From positions 1-64,000 of the forward strand of contig NZ_QCZH01000020.1 of the NCBI RefSeq assembly GCF_003097655.1: a DNA stretch of 64,000 bases. The letters run 5' to 3'. The notes below the pieces were generated by a model that saw only the letters and a list, made by a program, of their open reading frames with translations, had not been told where the DNA came from and made no database searches. This document shows, piece by piece, positions 49,607-59,468 of this stretch. Both the position numbers and the translations under genes were made by a program. Each line of letters starts with the position of its first letter. Positions within the stretch are counted from its first letter, which is position 1. Origin of the DNA: Flavobacterium laiguense (GTDB taxonomy: Bacteria; Bacteroidota; Bacteroidia; Flavobacteriales; Flavobacteriaceae).

Positions 49607-51475
49607 CTACAAAAACAATTTATCAGGATCAGTTAATTTTTCTAATTCTTGTTTTAGGTTTATTCTTAAAATACTCAACCCAAATTGATACGAGGCATTC
49701 ATCCAACCAAAACCTTCTTCCGTAATATAATCGAATGCTGTTCCTACATTACCATACTCGGCAAAAATTTTGAGAGAACTGGTTTCTAAATTAAATTTTT
49801 CAGGAATAGTTCCGTTATAATCTACAGCGTTCCGTGTAATAAGCCACAGCCAGCGGTAAACCATTTCTTGAGCTTCATCTATATAATTATAGTTCAATAA
49901 TCCTTCCCATAAAAACATTTGATGTGGCGCCCATCCAAAAGGGTAATCCCATTGGCGCTGCGGAGAATTGACATCTATATCCGCAATTGCATCTTTGGTA
50001 CTTCCTGCAATTCCCCCTTTTAATTTGAATTTCGGCAATGCTGTCTTCACCAAAACCTCGGCTTGTTCCGCACTGCATAATTTTGCCCAAAGCGGATAGA
50101 AAGTCGTAGCTGCTTCAAATTGATGTGATTGTTCTGTTATAAAATTATAGTCAAAATAGATTCCTTTCTTTTTATCCCAACACAATTCATCTATTTTTTC
50201 TTTTCTTAAAACTGCTTTTTTACTCCAATATTCTCTGGAGTAAACTATGTTTTTATCATATTGGAAATGATTATCAAATTCGCTTTCAATCAAGAAAGCA
50301 ATATCCGTTTCGTACTTATAAAGCAAACTATTCAAATCTATCATATTCAAATCGGCACAAACATTGACCAAGCGATTGGTGGTGTCGTGCCCACTTTCTC
50401 GCATGCTACGATCATGAACAAAATAAGCATCAAGATTGGCATCAACAATTTCTCTTTCGAGGTATTTTTTTTCAAAATCACGCAAAGGCAAATTGTACAG
50501 CAAAGCATACTTTTCTAGAACATCATCAAAATGCCCAACCTCAACTTCAAACGGAAGGCCAATTCCTTCCGCCTTGTATCGGCTTAGTCCATTTGGCGTA
50601 AGCCTTTTTCCTTCTTCCATCCAAACCGTTTGGTATTCTTTGATAGCAGTCTTCAGATGTTTTGCGATCCAAGATGCTTTTGGCTTTGATTTTTTTACAA
50701 TGGCAACAATCAAAGAAGTGTACAATGGTGGTTGTGTTCGGGTCAGATAATAACTTCGATTCGCATTGAGAATTTTACCATAATGGTCGATCTGATATTT
50801 AAAGTTCTCGGTGATGGCAATGGCAAGTTCCAATTTATCATCTAATAAAAGTCCCATTGCAATAAAATAGCTATCCCAACCATACATTTCATTGAATCGT
50901 CCGCCTGGGACCACAAACGGAACCCCTTTTGTTTGACTATCTTCCTGATACAAAGCCAAAGCCAATATTCCCGGCTTTTTGTTTAAGGTCTGCTCATATT
51001 CTGATGAAATATTTTCGGGTAACTGAACGACTTTTAATTTTGGAATCGATTTTTCAAGATTTTTAAAATATTCAAAAGCCAAATCATCCTTTTTAGGGAC
51101 ATATAAATACGAAATTGCGTTTTCTATCTTTTCATCTTCTATAATCTTCACAACCCCTTTCGCATCAATAGTTCTGGTCAACCCTTGCCAATATAAATTT
51201 TTTATTTTTCTGGAAATGCGACTTACCGGGTTTTCTATTATTTCGGAACTTTCTATTTCGGCAAATTCTGCATTATTCATTTTGGACAATGCCAATTCCT
51301 GCAATAAATTGGAGAGATGATAGGTTCCTTCTATGAGTAACGAATTTCCGTTTTCATCTTCCAATAAAAAACTTTTTGGACCTTGATCGTCTATCGTAAT
51401 TTTTTTATCGCCATCCGTATCTTCCTGAGCTAATAAACTCTGAAGTGTTTGGTTTATGTTTAGTTTAAATTTCAT
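49607..51475 (-). CDS. GH37 trehalase, cytosolic type with EF-hand-like N-terminus
   Basis: Enzyme of 622 residues that splits trehalose into two glucose units. GH37 signature 1 is PGGRFNEMYGWDSYF (190-204) and signature 2 is QRQWDYPFGWAPHQ near 530. Conserved ESGHDTTNR and the acidic residue in EKFN near 575 are also visible. No signal peptide is present, so it acts in the cytosol. Residues 19-30 (DTDGDKKITIDD) form a perfect EF-hand-like calcium loop in an N-terminal extension not usual for bacterial trehalases. Its first 11 bases overlap the end of the MFS transporter gene, so it is co-transcribed with the permease. Confidence 0.93.
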   Translation of the reverse strand: MKFKLNINQTLQSLLAQEDTDGDKKITIDDQGPKSFLLEDENGNSLLIEGTYHLSNLLQELALSKMNNAEFAEIESSEIIENPVSRISRKIKNLYWQGLTRTIDAKGVVKIIEDEKIENAISYLYVPKKDDLAFEYFKNLEKSIPKLKVVQLPENISSEYEQTLNKKPGILALALYQEDSQTKGVPFVVPGGRFNEMYGWDSYFIAMGLLLDDKLELAIAITENFKYQIDHYGKILNANRSYYLTRTQPPLYTSLIVAIVKKSKPKASWIAKHLKTAIKEYQTVWMEEGKRLTPNGLSRYKAEGIGLPFEVEVGHFDDVLEKYALLYNLPLRDFEKKYLEREIVDANLDAYFVHDRSMRESGHDTTNRLVNVCADLNMIDLNSLLYKYETDIAFLIESEFDNHFQYDKNIVYSREYWSKKAVLRKEKIDELCWDKKKGIYFDYNFITEQSHQFEAATTFYPLWAKLCSAEQAEVLVKTALPKFKLKGGIAGSTKDAIADIDVNSPQRQWDYPFGWAPHQMFLWEGLLNYNYIDEAQEMVYRWLWLITRNAVDYNGTIPEKFNLETSSLKIFAEYGNVGTAFDYITEEGFGWMNASYQFGLSILRINLKQELEKLTDPDKLFL

Positions 51476-52685
51476 TTTTGGCAGTTATTTTTTTTAGAAT
51501 AAAAAAAGAAATCAATAATAGTGACATTGGGATTAAGGTGTAATAAAATGCGTTTTCCGGTCCTTGATTCTGGAACAACCAACCAATAATCCTGGAACCC
51601 AATGTACCTCCAAGTGCTGAAAAAACAACAATTAAACCCGTCATTGAGCTATGCAGTTTTTTTGGCAAAGAACTCAATATAACCGAATTGAGCAACGGAT
51701 AAATAGGCGCAATAAATAATCCAACAAGTGGAAATGCAAAACCAATTAATGGTATATCACGGAAAGAATCGATTGTTTTCACTTCAAGTCCAACCGTTTT
51801 TGGCAGCACGAAAATCACAATCAACATGGCACATACAATACAAAAACTCAGTACCCAAATCCAGTTTATTCTTTTGGTAATTTCGCCCGCTAAAATTCTC
51901 CCAATTGCTAATGAAATGGCCAGAATACTCGCCATCATTATACTATTATTCTCAGACAAATGAAGCACTTTATCATTGAATGTTGGCAGCCAAGACATAA
52001 TCCCTTGTTCGATCATTACAAATAAAAAGGCACTGACAACAAAGACAACAACCAATAATTTTGTCATTAATTTGAACATTTGCGAAAAATCATCCGCTAG
52101 ATTCACACCTGGAATTTCTGTTGGATTCTCTATTTTCATAAAAAATAAAAAGCCAAATGAAAGTAATGACAACAAAGCCAAAAGCCAATATACATTGAGC
52201 CAGGAATTTGGATTAGCATCATCATTGAAAGCTGGGAATAAAAAATAAGCCAACGCAATTCCAATCATAAAAACCCCTTCAACACTGCTCATTAATGCAT
52301 TGTGCTCCCTTTGATTTTCGGTTATTGTACCAATTAGTGAGTAGACCGATACTTTTATTAGTGCAAAGGATACACCAACGGTTGCAAAAAGCAATTTTGC
52401 ATAATTAAAAGAGTTCCCATAAAACATGGCGATACAGGCAAAAGTCACCAGTCCTAACCCGATAAGCATTGCTTTTTTATAACCAATTCTTGGTAAAAAA
52501 GAAGCGATTAAAAATGAAACAATTGCAATGGGCAAATCCTTAAAAGCTTCCAGAATACTAGCCTGCAATTCATTTACACCATAATTTTTTTGTGCTTTTA
52601 AAATCACAATTCCTACGCTGTTCAGCAAAATAGCAAATACAAAGTAATTGAGATATAGCGCTGTTGTTATTCCTGTTTTTTTCAT
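51465..52685 (-). CDS. Major facilitator superfamily sugar transporter
   Basis: Inner-membrane permease of 406 residues with about 12 transmembrane helices. The start at 52685 (MKKTGITTALYLNYFVFAIL) is chosen because it opens directly into helix 1, while an ATG 39 bases upstream would add a polar tail. The motif between helices 2 and 3 is weakly conserved (PRIGYKKAMLIGLGL). It overlaps the trehalase gene by 11 bases, and the TonB receptor lies 84 bases upstream on the same strand. Context suggests uptake of trehalose or a related oligosaccharide after outer-membrane import. Confidence 0.9.
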   Translation of the reverse strand: MKKTGITTALYLNYFVFAILLNSVGIVILKAQKNYGVNELQASILEAFKDLPIAIVSFLIASFLPRIGYKKAMLIGLGLVTFACIAMFYGNSFNYAKLLFATVGVSFALIKVSVYSLIGTITENQREHNALMSSVEGVFMIGIALAYFLFPAFNDDANPNSWLNVYWLLALLSLLSFGFLFFMKIENPTEIPGVNLADDFSQMFKLMTKLLVVVFVVSAFLFVMIEQGIMSWLPTFNDKVLHLSENNSIMMASILAISLAIGRILAGEITKRINWIWVLSFCIVCAMLIVIFVLPKTVGLEVKTIDSFRDIPLIGFAFPLVGLFIAPIYPLLNSVILSSLPKKLHSSMTGLIVVFSALGGTLGSRIIGWLFQNQGPENAFYYTLIPMSLLLISFFILKKITAKNEI

Positions 52686-52768
52686 GATAATCTTTGGTTT
52701 ACTGACGAATGTAGCAAAAACCAAATGCTGTTATGAAAACAACATTTGGCTGAACTAATTAATACAAA

Positions 52769-55417
52769 CTAAAAGTTAATTGCTACAGAGAATCTGAAAG
52801 CACGTCCTAAAATAGGTCTTGCCAAAAACACATCGCTCGCAGATGATGTTGTCTGTCTAGGATTCCCTTCTGTTAAACCAATTTCATTAAACAAGTTAGA
52901 ACCATCAAGGGCAAATCGTAAATTATTTACTTTGTAATTTAGACCCGCACCAACTTCTTTAAAAGCAGGTAAAACTTGTTTATTATCTTGGTTGGTATAT
53001 TTTTTGTCAAAATAAGAATATTGAACATATGCAGTTAATCTTTCTGTTATATCAACTTCTGGTCTTACAGCGCAGAAGAATTTAGGAATTCTACGAGCAG
53101 CATTCCCGTTATAATCAAAAGTGCTTCCATCAGCATTTGAACCAGTAAAATTATCATATTCCGGATTTTGAACCGTAAAGTTAAAGTTCAATCTCGCCAT
53201 TTTATATTTTACATTCGTTTCTACTTCTAAACCTAAATTGTTTACATCGGCAAATTTATTTTCAGATGATCCATCGGCTAATATGTCTGTAAAGGCAACA
53301 TTTTTTAAATTCATGTGAAACAAATTGGCATTCACAGAAAGAAATGAATTTGCGTATTTGTAACCCAACTCCAATTGATTGACAAAAGTATTTTCCAGTT
53401 TACTCAAATCACTTGCATTGTCATAAAATGATTCCTCAATTGGCGATCTAAAACCATGACTGTATCTTAAATAAGACGCCATATTATCATTAAACTTATA
53501 ATTTCCTGCTCCTGTATAAGAAACCTCACTTACATCATATTTCCAGTACGTATAAGGATTTCCCTGAATTGTAGTCACGGCGTCATCGGCAGTATTATTA
53601 TCTAAAACACCTAGATTTTCGGCAAAGAAACGAGCATTGTCCCTGTATCCTGAATATTGGTTTTTATCATATCTTAAACCCACATTAAATGTCAATTTAT
53701 CCGTTGCCTGAATTTCGGCATCTACATAAACATCATTTAATTTTCCTTTGGTTTGTGCGTCTCTTTCAAGCCAAGTAATTCTTTCGATACCATTCCAAGT
53801 ATGGGATATCCCAGTTGCCGTGTTATTTACATTTACCAATCTTGGATTGTCTGTAACATCAACCAAATAGTTACTCCAGTTCCAGTATTGATTTGATTTC
53901 CAATTTGAATAATAGTAGCCAACGGTAAGATTAACAGGTTTCAAGTCGAAACCGAAAGATAGATTATTGGCAAAATTCTCCATTTGTTTGTGAATGTACC
54001 AATGATCCGCTCTCATAATCAATGAATTTACGTTTAATGCCGCATTGTTATCCACATAAGTATAACTCAAATCTCCTGTATTTACAGGAGCTAATCCTTG
54101 CACATCTGTCGCGTAAGCCGTTTGTGACCAAGGTCCACCGGTGCTGAAAATAGCATTGTAATTCAAATCTATTTTTGTGCTTCTGAATGCATTTTTTAAG
54201 ATAACTTTCTCCGATATTTTCTTTTTGAGTTCGGCTCCAATCGCATCAACAACAGGATGAACACCATCTTCTAAATTGGCATTAAAAGTTCCTCCACCGT
54301 ATTGAGGCACAATTAAATGCGAGAAATTTGCAGAAGTCAAAGTACCATAATTGGGATCAAATCCATCTATTCCTTCAACTTTTCCATTATTGCTTTTTAA
54401 TGGAATTGGCAAATAGAATGTATTTCTGTCATCTAGTTTCTTGTAGTTTAATCTCAAATACCCTCCATCATCAAACTTATAAGTCAAATTCATTTTTACC
54501 TGTCCGCCTTTGTTTGCTGTAAAACCAGTTTTCCTAATTCCATCATCGGCTCTGTAAAATCCACCAACATTAAAGAACAATTTATCTTGAACCAATGCTC
54601 CGCTTAAATTAAGGTCTGTTCTGAATAAACCATAATCTCCAACGGTAAGTTTTGCTCTTCCTTGAAAATCATTTTGCCCCGTTTTTGAAATAAAATTGAT
54701 AATTCCCCCTGGAGCATTCGATGCAAAAATAGATGCCGAACCACCTCGAACGGCTTCCATTTTACTAACGGTTTCATCAAGTCTATACCAATTATCAGCA
54801 TTGGCAAACTGCAAAGCGCCGTCTTCAAAAACCGGTAAACCGTCTTCCTGAATTTGTACATATTCATACGCTCCAGCCGATGGAATTCCTCTTGCAAAAA
54901 GGTTATTCCCCACTTCTCCACCCGATGTTTCAACAACAAAACCTGGAATAGTTTGAAGAATAGCTGCTGTACTAATTGGCGCTCTGTCCTCGATCGCTTT
55001 TGCTCCCATAGTGGTAATAGCAATGCTTGATTCCAATTTTGATCTCGGGTTTGATGAACCCGTGATAACCACTTCTTTCAAACTTTGTGACTCTGATTCT
55101 ATGCGTAAATCTAGCGTTATACTTTCGTCTTCCTTAACAGAAACATTCTTTTGAGTTGATTTGTATCCAATGTTTGATACACGAATGGTATAACTTCCCG
55201 CAGAAAGATTTAAAAATGCATATCCACCATCAAAGCCTGTACTCACCGCTTTTGAAGTTTCTAGAATAACGACATTTGCGCCTGGAATCGTTTGTCCGTT
55301 TTCGTCGAATACTTTTCCAGAAATAGTGCTTTTTCCCTGTGAAAAAGCCATCGCTGGAAGAATAAATACCAGCAGCATTAAAAATAATGCAACTGGATGA
55401 TAATTTAACTGTTTCAT
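52769..55417 (-). CDS. TonB-dependent outer-membrane receptor
   Basis: Protein of 882 residues. A signal peptide (1-27, AMAFSQ) is followed by a carboxypeptidase-like domain (about 30-115; ISGKVFDENGQTIPGANVVI), a plug domain (about 130-245; KLESSIAITTMGAKAIEDRAP and GGSASIFASNAPGGIINFIS), and a 22-stranded barrel ending in RFSVAINF, with a C-terminal Phe typical for BAM insertion. No SusD-type partner is present, so this is a stand-alone receptor. It begins a transcript with the MFS permease and trehalase, and tandem LacI operators sit just upstream. Confidence 0.93.
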   Translation of the reverse strand: MKQLNYHPVALFLMLLVFILPAMAFSQGKSTISGKVFDENGQTIPGANVVILETSKAVSTGFDGGYAFLNLSAGSYTIRVSNIGYKSTQKNVSVKEDESITLDLRIESESQSLKEVVITGSSNPRSKLESSIAITTMGAKAIEDRAPISTAAILQTIPGFVVETSGGEVGNNLFARGIPSAGAYEYVQIQEDGLPVFEDGALQFANADNWYRLDETVSKMEAVRGGSASIFASNAPGGIINFISKTGQNDFQGRAKLTVGDYGLFRTDLNLSGALVQDKLFFNVGGFYRADDGIRKTGFTANKGGQVKMNLTYKFDDGGYLRLNYKKLDDRNTFYLPIPLKSNNGKVEGIDGFDPNYGTLTSANFSHLIVPQYGGGTFNANLEDGVHPVVDAIGAELKKKISEKVILKNAFRSTKIDLNYNAIFSTGGPWSQTAYATDVQGLAPVNTGDLSYTYVDNNAALNVNSLIMRADHWYIHKQMENFANNLSFGFDLKPVNLTVGYYYSNWKSNQYWNWSNYLVDVTDNPRLVNVNNTATGISHTWNGIERITWLERDAQTKGKLNDVYVDAEIQATDKLTFNVGLRYDKNQYSGYRDNARFFAENLGVLDNNTADDAVTTIQGNPYTYWKYDVSEVSYTGAGNYKFNDNMASYLRYSHGFRSPIEESFYDNASDLSKLENTFVNQLELGYKYANSFLSVNANLFHMNLKNVAFTDILADGSSENKFADVNNLGLEVETNVKYKMARLNFNFTVQNPEYDNFTGSNADGSTFDYNGNAARRIPKFFCAVRPEVDITERLTAYVQYSYFDKKYTNQDNKQVLPAFKEVGAGLNYKVNNLRFALDGSNLFNEIGLTEGNPRQTTSSASDVFLARPILGRAFRFSVAINF

Positions 55418-55492
55418 GATATTTGTTATTTGGTTAGTTAATTGTGGGGTAAAACTATAGCCAATTTAATTAGGTCGATGGAGATTTTTTGC

Positions 55493-55526
55493 CGAAAACG
55501 TTTTCGATTTGCCGAAAACGTTTTCG
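55493..55526. promoter_or_regulatory. Tandem LacI-type operators
   Basis: Two identical 14-bp palindromes CGAAAACGTTTTCG (55493-55506 and 55513-55526) lie in the divergent gap between the TonB receptor and LacI genes. They are 20 bp apart centre to centre, about two helical turns, so two dimers could bind the same DNA face together. The central CG step is typical of LacI-family operators. Confidence 0.85.
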
Positions 55527-55574
55527 ACGAATAAATTTAACTAATTATCAATTAGTTTTATTACATTTATTATT

Positions 55575-56603
55575 ATGAATGATACCAGACTTATTGATAT
55601 TGCAGCAGCCTTAGGAATTTCTGTCACTACGGTCTCAAAAGCATTAAAAGGATATACTGATGTTAGTGCAATCACTCGAGCAAGAGTTCTTGAAATGGTA
55701 ACTTCTATGAATTACAAACCCAATGTCAATGCCGTAAACCTTAGGACAAACGAAACAAAAACCATTGGGGTTATTATTCCTACCATGGTGCATCATTTTT
55801 TCTCTAGTGTTCTTAACGGTATTTTAGACGAAGCCGAAAACAGAGGCTATCTCGTTATCATTTTGCAATCAAATGAAAAATATGAGCTGGAAAAAAAGCA
55901 AATTGCATTGCTGTTACAAAAAAGAGTTGATGGCATTTTAATTTCGTTATCAAATGAAACAGACGATTTCACTCATATTAATGAAGCCATAAAAAAGAAC
56001 ACTCCCGTAGTATTATTTGACAAAATTGCTAAACTGGTAAATTGCTCCAAAGTGGTAATTAATGACCGAAAAGCCGCTTATGATGCCGTTACTTATTTAA
56101 TCGAAAAAGGATATAAAAAAATCGCCCATTTTAGAGGTTCTTATACTCCTCAAAATTCAATTGATCGTTTTTTAGGATACAAAAAAGCATTAGAAGACCA
56201 TAATATCCCTTATGATTCTTCGCTGGTTTATTTATGCGATCACAATGCCGATTTTGAAGACGGCTATGCCAATGCCCAAAAACTGGTTAATGACCATAAA
56301 GATGTCGATGCCGTTTTTGCGGTCACTGATTTGGTTGCTATCGGAATTATAAAACACCTCAACGAAATGCAAATCAAAATCCCGGAACAAATTGCTGTTT
56401 TTGGTTTCAGTAATTGGTTTATGTCAACCGTAATTTCTCCAAAACTCACCACTATTGACCAGCCTGGTTATGAAATTGGTCAACGAGCCGCCTCAATTTT
56501 GATAAATGAGATAGCGCAAATTAAAGAACATCTTCCTGTTACGCATCAAATTATTGAACTCCCCACACAGATTATTGAGAGAGAATCTACGCTAAGAAGC
56601 TAA
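55575..56603 (+). CDS. LacI family transcriptional regulator
   Basis: Regulator of 342 residues. The N-terminal helix-turn-helix and hinge helix are RLIDIAAALGISVTTVSKAL. A periplasmic-binding-protein-like effector domain follows (about 60-335), with TIGVIIPTMVHHFFSSVLNG and FAVTDLVAIGIIKHLNEM. The operators next to the start suggest control of the divergent receptor-permease-trehalase transcript and possibly itself. The effector may be trehalose, glucose or a phosphate form. It is predicted to repress without the sugar, but activation is also known in the family. Confidence 0.94.
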   Translation: MNDTRLIDIAAALGISVTTVSKALKGYTDVSAITRARVLEMVTSMNYKPNVNAVNLRTNETKTIGVIIPTMVHHFFSSVLNGILDEAENRGYLVIILQSNEKYELEKKQIALLLQKRVDGILISLSNETDDFTHINEAIKKNTPVVLFDKIAKLVNCSKVVINDRKAAYDAVTYLIEKGYKKIAHFRGSYTPQNSIDRFLGYKKALEDHNIPYDSSLVYLCDHNADFEDGYANAQKLVNDHKDVDAVFAVTDLVAIGIIKHLNEMQIKIPEQIAVFGFSNWFMSTVISPKLTTIDQPGYEIGQRAASILINEIAQIKEHLPVTHQIIELPTQIIERESTLRS

Positions 56604-56619
56604 GAGATTTAAGAATGAA

Positions 56620-56736
56620 GATTAACGATTTTTGATTTCAGATTTCGTATCGTGTAATCTAAATATTGCTGATTTTTTTCGGTTTTTTATATCTGACCCG
56701 AGCCTAAAAGGCGAAGCAAATCAAAAATCGTTAATC
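56620..56736. repeat. Intergenic inverted repeat with perfect 19-bp arms
   Basis: Arms GATTAACGATTTTTGATTT (56620-56638) and its exact inverse (56718-56736) surround an 80-base spacer between convergent lacI and the DUF2797 gene. No gene is seen in 56604-56853. Confidence 0.6.
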
Positions 56737-56853
56737 AAAAATAATTTATAAAAACTCCATAACTTAATTACATTGCACAATAGTCAATCGCAGCATTAAA
56801 AATAAAATAATTTCCTAAAATGGAAAATGCGACTGAATACTGTGTCCCAAAAA

Positions 56854-57648
56854 TTACAACTCAACTCTTACCACATATCCCTCAGAACCACGAATATTAA
56901 AAACCGTACCATCTTCAAAAATGAGGTATTGTCCTTTGATTCCCGTTAGTTTCCCTTGAAATTGAGGCGTTTTATCTAAACTCAAACTGCTTACTTTAGT
57001 TGGGTATTGTAAAACAGGATAATGCATCTCATACAAATCATTTTTTTGCGAATGGAAATATTCCTGAACTTCGGAAGGGATTAGATTCTCAACTTTCATT
57101 CTTTCGGCAACTAAATCTATTTGTTCTACATTGTTGGTTAACATTTTTCGCCAATTGGTTTTATCGGCATAATGATTTTTCAAGGCTACCTCTGTAATTC
57201 CGGCCAAGTATCGATTAGGAACTTCAACAATAGCAATGGCTTGGGTTGCGCCTTGGTCGATCCATCTTGTAGGCACTTGTGTTTTTCTGGTTACCCCTAC
57301 TTTGACCTCACTGGACAAAGCCAAATACACAATATGGGGTTGCAATTGCACGGATTCTTCATAAGCCAAATCTCGATCCTGAATGCCAAGATGGGCAGTA
57401 CTCAACTCGGGTTTCATGATCCAATCACCTACCGCAGCACTCGAATAGAAACAATCATAACAAAATCCTTGACGAAAAATTTTTTTCTTCTTCCCGCAAT
57501 TCAAACATTGATACCCTTCAAAATTGATTTCCAGTTCTTTGTTTAATAGCTGATTTACGTTCAAAAAACTATTTTCGAAAACCAAGTAATATTGAATGGG
57601 ATCTCCAAATTCGGTTTGCATTTTAGAAAGTACACCTTGGTATGTCAT
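56854..57648 (-). CDS. DUF2797 family protein
   Basis: Protein of 264 residues. A zinc-binding segment (CLNCGKKKKIFRQGFCYDCF) near 55-80 is followed by a GIY-YIG-like core as seen in DUF2797: IVYLALSSEVKVGVTRKTQV and RWIDQGATQAIAIVEVPNR, then KNHYADKTNWRKML. The final section is beta-rich (TGIKGQYLIFEDGTVFNIRG). DUF2797 proteins are uncharacterised; similarity of the KVGVTR motif to GIY-YIG nucleases is only suggestive. It is divergent from the GH3-family gene, with a long inverted repeat in the gap. Confidence 0.85.
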   Translation of the reverse strand: MTYQGVLSKMQTEFGDPIQYYLVFENSFLNVNQLLNKELEINFEGYQCLNCGKKKKIFRQGFCYDCFYSSAAVGDWIMKPELSTAHLGIQDRDLAYEESVQLQPHIVYLALSSEVKVGVTRKTQVPTRWIDQGATQAIAIVEVPNRYLAGITEVALKNHYADKTNWRKMLTNNVEQIDLVAERMKVENLIPSEVQEYFHSQKNDLYEMHYPVLQYPTKVSSLSLDKTPQFQGKLTGIKGQYLIFEDGTVFNIRGSEGYVVRVEL

Positions 57649-57649
57649 G

Positions 57650-57835
57650 GGATTTTTGATTTTAGATTGCAGATTTTAGATTGCAGATTTAATAACACTA
57701 TCGGAATATTTGGTTTAAATAAGAACCCTTTTAAGAAAAAAAAATATTATTTTTGGTACTATTGCAAAGTTAGTATTTGTAAATCTATTTTCAAATCTAA
57801 AATCTGCAATCTAAAATCTAAAATCATAAATCCCC
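57650..57835. repeat. Long inverted repeat between divergent genes, with putative GH3 promoter
   Basis: Arms of about 40 bases (57650-57690 and 57793-57835) are built of GATTTTAGATT and TTGCAGATTT units and their complements. They reach the start codons of both flanking genes, so each 5' leader carries one arm. Between them TATTTTTG (57748-57755) is a good -7 box for the plus-strand GH3 gene. Confidence 0.6.
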
Positions 57836-59344
57836 ATGCCTTTACCAATTATCAATTCCATCGCTTCTTGGTTTTTAAAACAAAGAATTCACCAGATTGA
57901 ACTTTTTTTGAAATACCCAAATGAAGTTCAGGAGGAATTATTGATGAATTTGATTCGCACCTCAGAAGGAACAGTATTTGGCAAACAATACGATTATGAA
58001 TCTATAAAATCATACCAAACTTTTACAGAAAGAGTTCCAATTTCGACTTACGAAGATTTAGAACCTTATATAGAACGCACCCGAAAAGGAGAACAAAATG
58101 TTCTTTGGGAAGCACCTATAAAATGGTTTGCAAAATCGAGTGGCACCACCAATGCCAAAAGTAAATTTATCCCCGTAAGTAATGAAGCTCTTGAAGATTG
58201 TCATTACAAGGGAAGTAAAGATTTGTTGTGTTTGTACTTGAACAACAATGAGGATTCTGAAATGTTTTTGGGTAAAAGTTTGCGACTGGGAGGCAGCTCA
58301 CAGATCTATGAAAACAACAATACTTTTTTTGGCGATTTATCAGCCATTTTGATAGAAAACATGCCTATTTGGGCCGAATTTAGCAGTACGCCCAGCAGCA
58401 AAATTTCTTTGATGAGCGAATGGGAAACCAAAATGAGTGCCATCATTAATGAAACAATAAATGAGAATGTAACCAGTTTTGCCGGTGTTCCTTCGTGGAT
58501 GTTGGTTCTAATGAATAAAGTGCTCGAAGAAACAGGAAAAACAAACCTAATGGAAGTATGGCCTAACTTGGAGGTGTATTTTCATGGAGGTGTTAGCTTT
58601 GACCCTTACAGAGAACAATTCCAAAAAATACTACCCAAAAATCAATTCAAATATTACGAAATATACAATGCTTCCGAAGGTTTTTTTGCCATACAGGACT
58701 TGAACAATTCGAGTGATTTATTGCTGATGCTGGATTACGGGATTTTTTATGAATTTATTCCGATGGATACCTTTGGTACACCCGACCAAAAAGCCGTTCG
58801 ATTATCGGATGTGCAATTATTCAAGAATTATGCCATGGTGATTACCACAAATAGTGGTTTGTGGCGTTACTTAATAGGTGATACGGTTCGATTCACTTCT
58901 TTAAATCCTTATCGCATCCGAGTTACAGGACGTACCAAACACCATATTAATGTTTTTGGAGAGGAATTAATGGTCGAAAACACCGATCAGGCTATTGCCA
59001 AAGCCTGTAAAATCACCCAAACCGAAGTAGTGGATTATACCGTTGCTCCTATATTCATGAAGGATAAAGAAAAAGGAGGTCATGAATGGATGATTGAATT
59101 TAAGAAAAAACCAAAAGACATCGCTGCTTTCCAAAAAGCGTTGGATGACACTTTACAATCCTTAAACTCTGATTACGAAGCCAAGCGCTACAACAACATG
59201 ACTTTAAACCCCTTAGTAATTAACGTGGCGAGAGAACGATTGTTTTATGATTGGCTTAAAGAGAGCAACAAACTGGGAGGTCAACACAAAATTCCAAGAT
59301 TATCAAACAAAAGAGATTATCTCGAGCAATTGAAAAAGATGTAA
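57836..59344 (+). CDS. GH3 auxin-responsive promoter family protein (acyl-acid amido synthetase-like)
   Basis: Adenylate-forming protein of 502 residues related to plant GH3 enzymes that join amino acids to acyl acids. Seen are the early phosphate loop KSSGTTNAKSKFIPVS, the middle motif YNASEGFFAIQDL, and the adenylate-site Tyr-Arg region LWRYLIGDTVRFTSL followed by GRTKHHINVFGEEL. The GH3 family is widespread in Bacteroidota, where substrates are unknown. The start codon directly follows an inverted repeat arm. A clear terminator lies downstream. Confidence 0.92.
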   Translation: MPLPIINSIASWFLKQRIHQIELFLKYPNEVQEELLMNLIRTSEGTVFGKQYDYESIKSYQTFTERVPISTYEDLEPYIERTRKGEQNVLWEAPIKWFAKSSGTTNAKSKFIPVSNEALEDCHYKGSKDLLCLYLNNNEDSEMFLGKSLRLGGSSQIYENNNTFFGDLSAILIENMPIWAEFSSTPSSKISLMSEWETKMSAIINETINENVTSFAGVPSWMLVLMNKVLEETGKTNLMEVWPNLEVYFHGGVSFDPYREQFQKILPKNQFKYYEIYNASEGFFAIQDLNNSSDLLLMLDYGIFYEFIPMDTFGTPDQKAVRLSDVQLFKNYAMVITTNSGLWRYLIGDTVRFTSLNPYRIRVTGRTKHHINVFGEELMVENTDQAIAKACKITQTEVVDYTVAPIFMKDKEKGGHEWMIEFKKKPKDIAAFQKALDDTLQSLNSDYEAKRYNNMTLNPLVINVARERLFYDWLKESNKLGGQHKIPRLSNKRDYLEQLKKM

Positions 59345-59351
59345 AACTCAA

Positions 59352-59387
59352 AAAAGCCATTCAGAAATCAGTTTCCGAATGGCTTTT
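59352..59387 (+). terminator. Terminator of the GH3-family gene
   Basis: AAAAGCCATTC/GAATGGCTTTT stem eight bases past the stop codon. Confidence 0.85.
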
Positions 59388-59468
59388 AATGTTACAATCA
59401 TCTCGATAAATAGCACTTGACATAGAATCCTTTATTTGGCACGCAGATTTCCCCCTTTTCTTCATAAA

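Noticed and set aside
54604..55023. Open frame of 139 codons antisense to the TonB receptor
   Set aside because: It lies wholly within the receptor gene, has no recognisable domain, and its composition mirrors the sense codons.
52769..56603. Locus considered as a SusCD polysaccharide utilisation locus
   Set aside because: No SusD lipoprotein or secreted glycoside hydrolase is present; the only hydrolase is a cytosolic trehalase.
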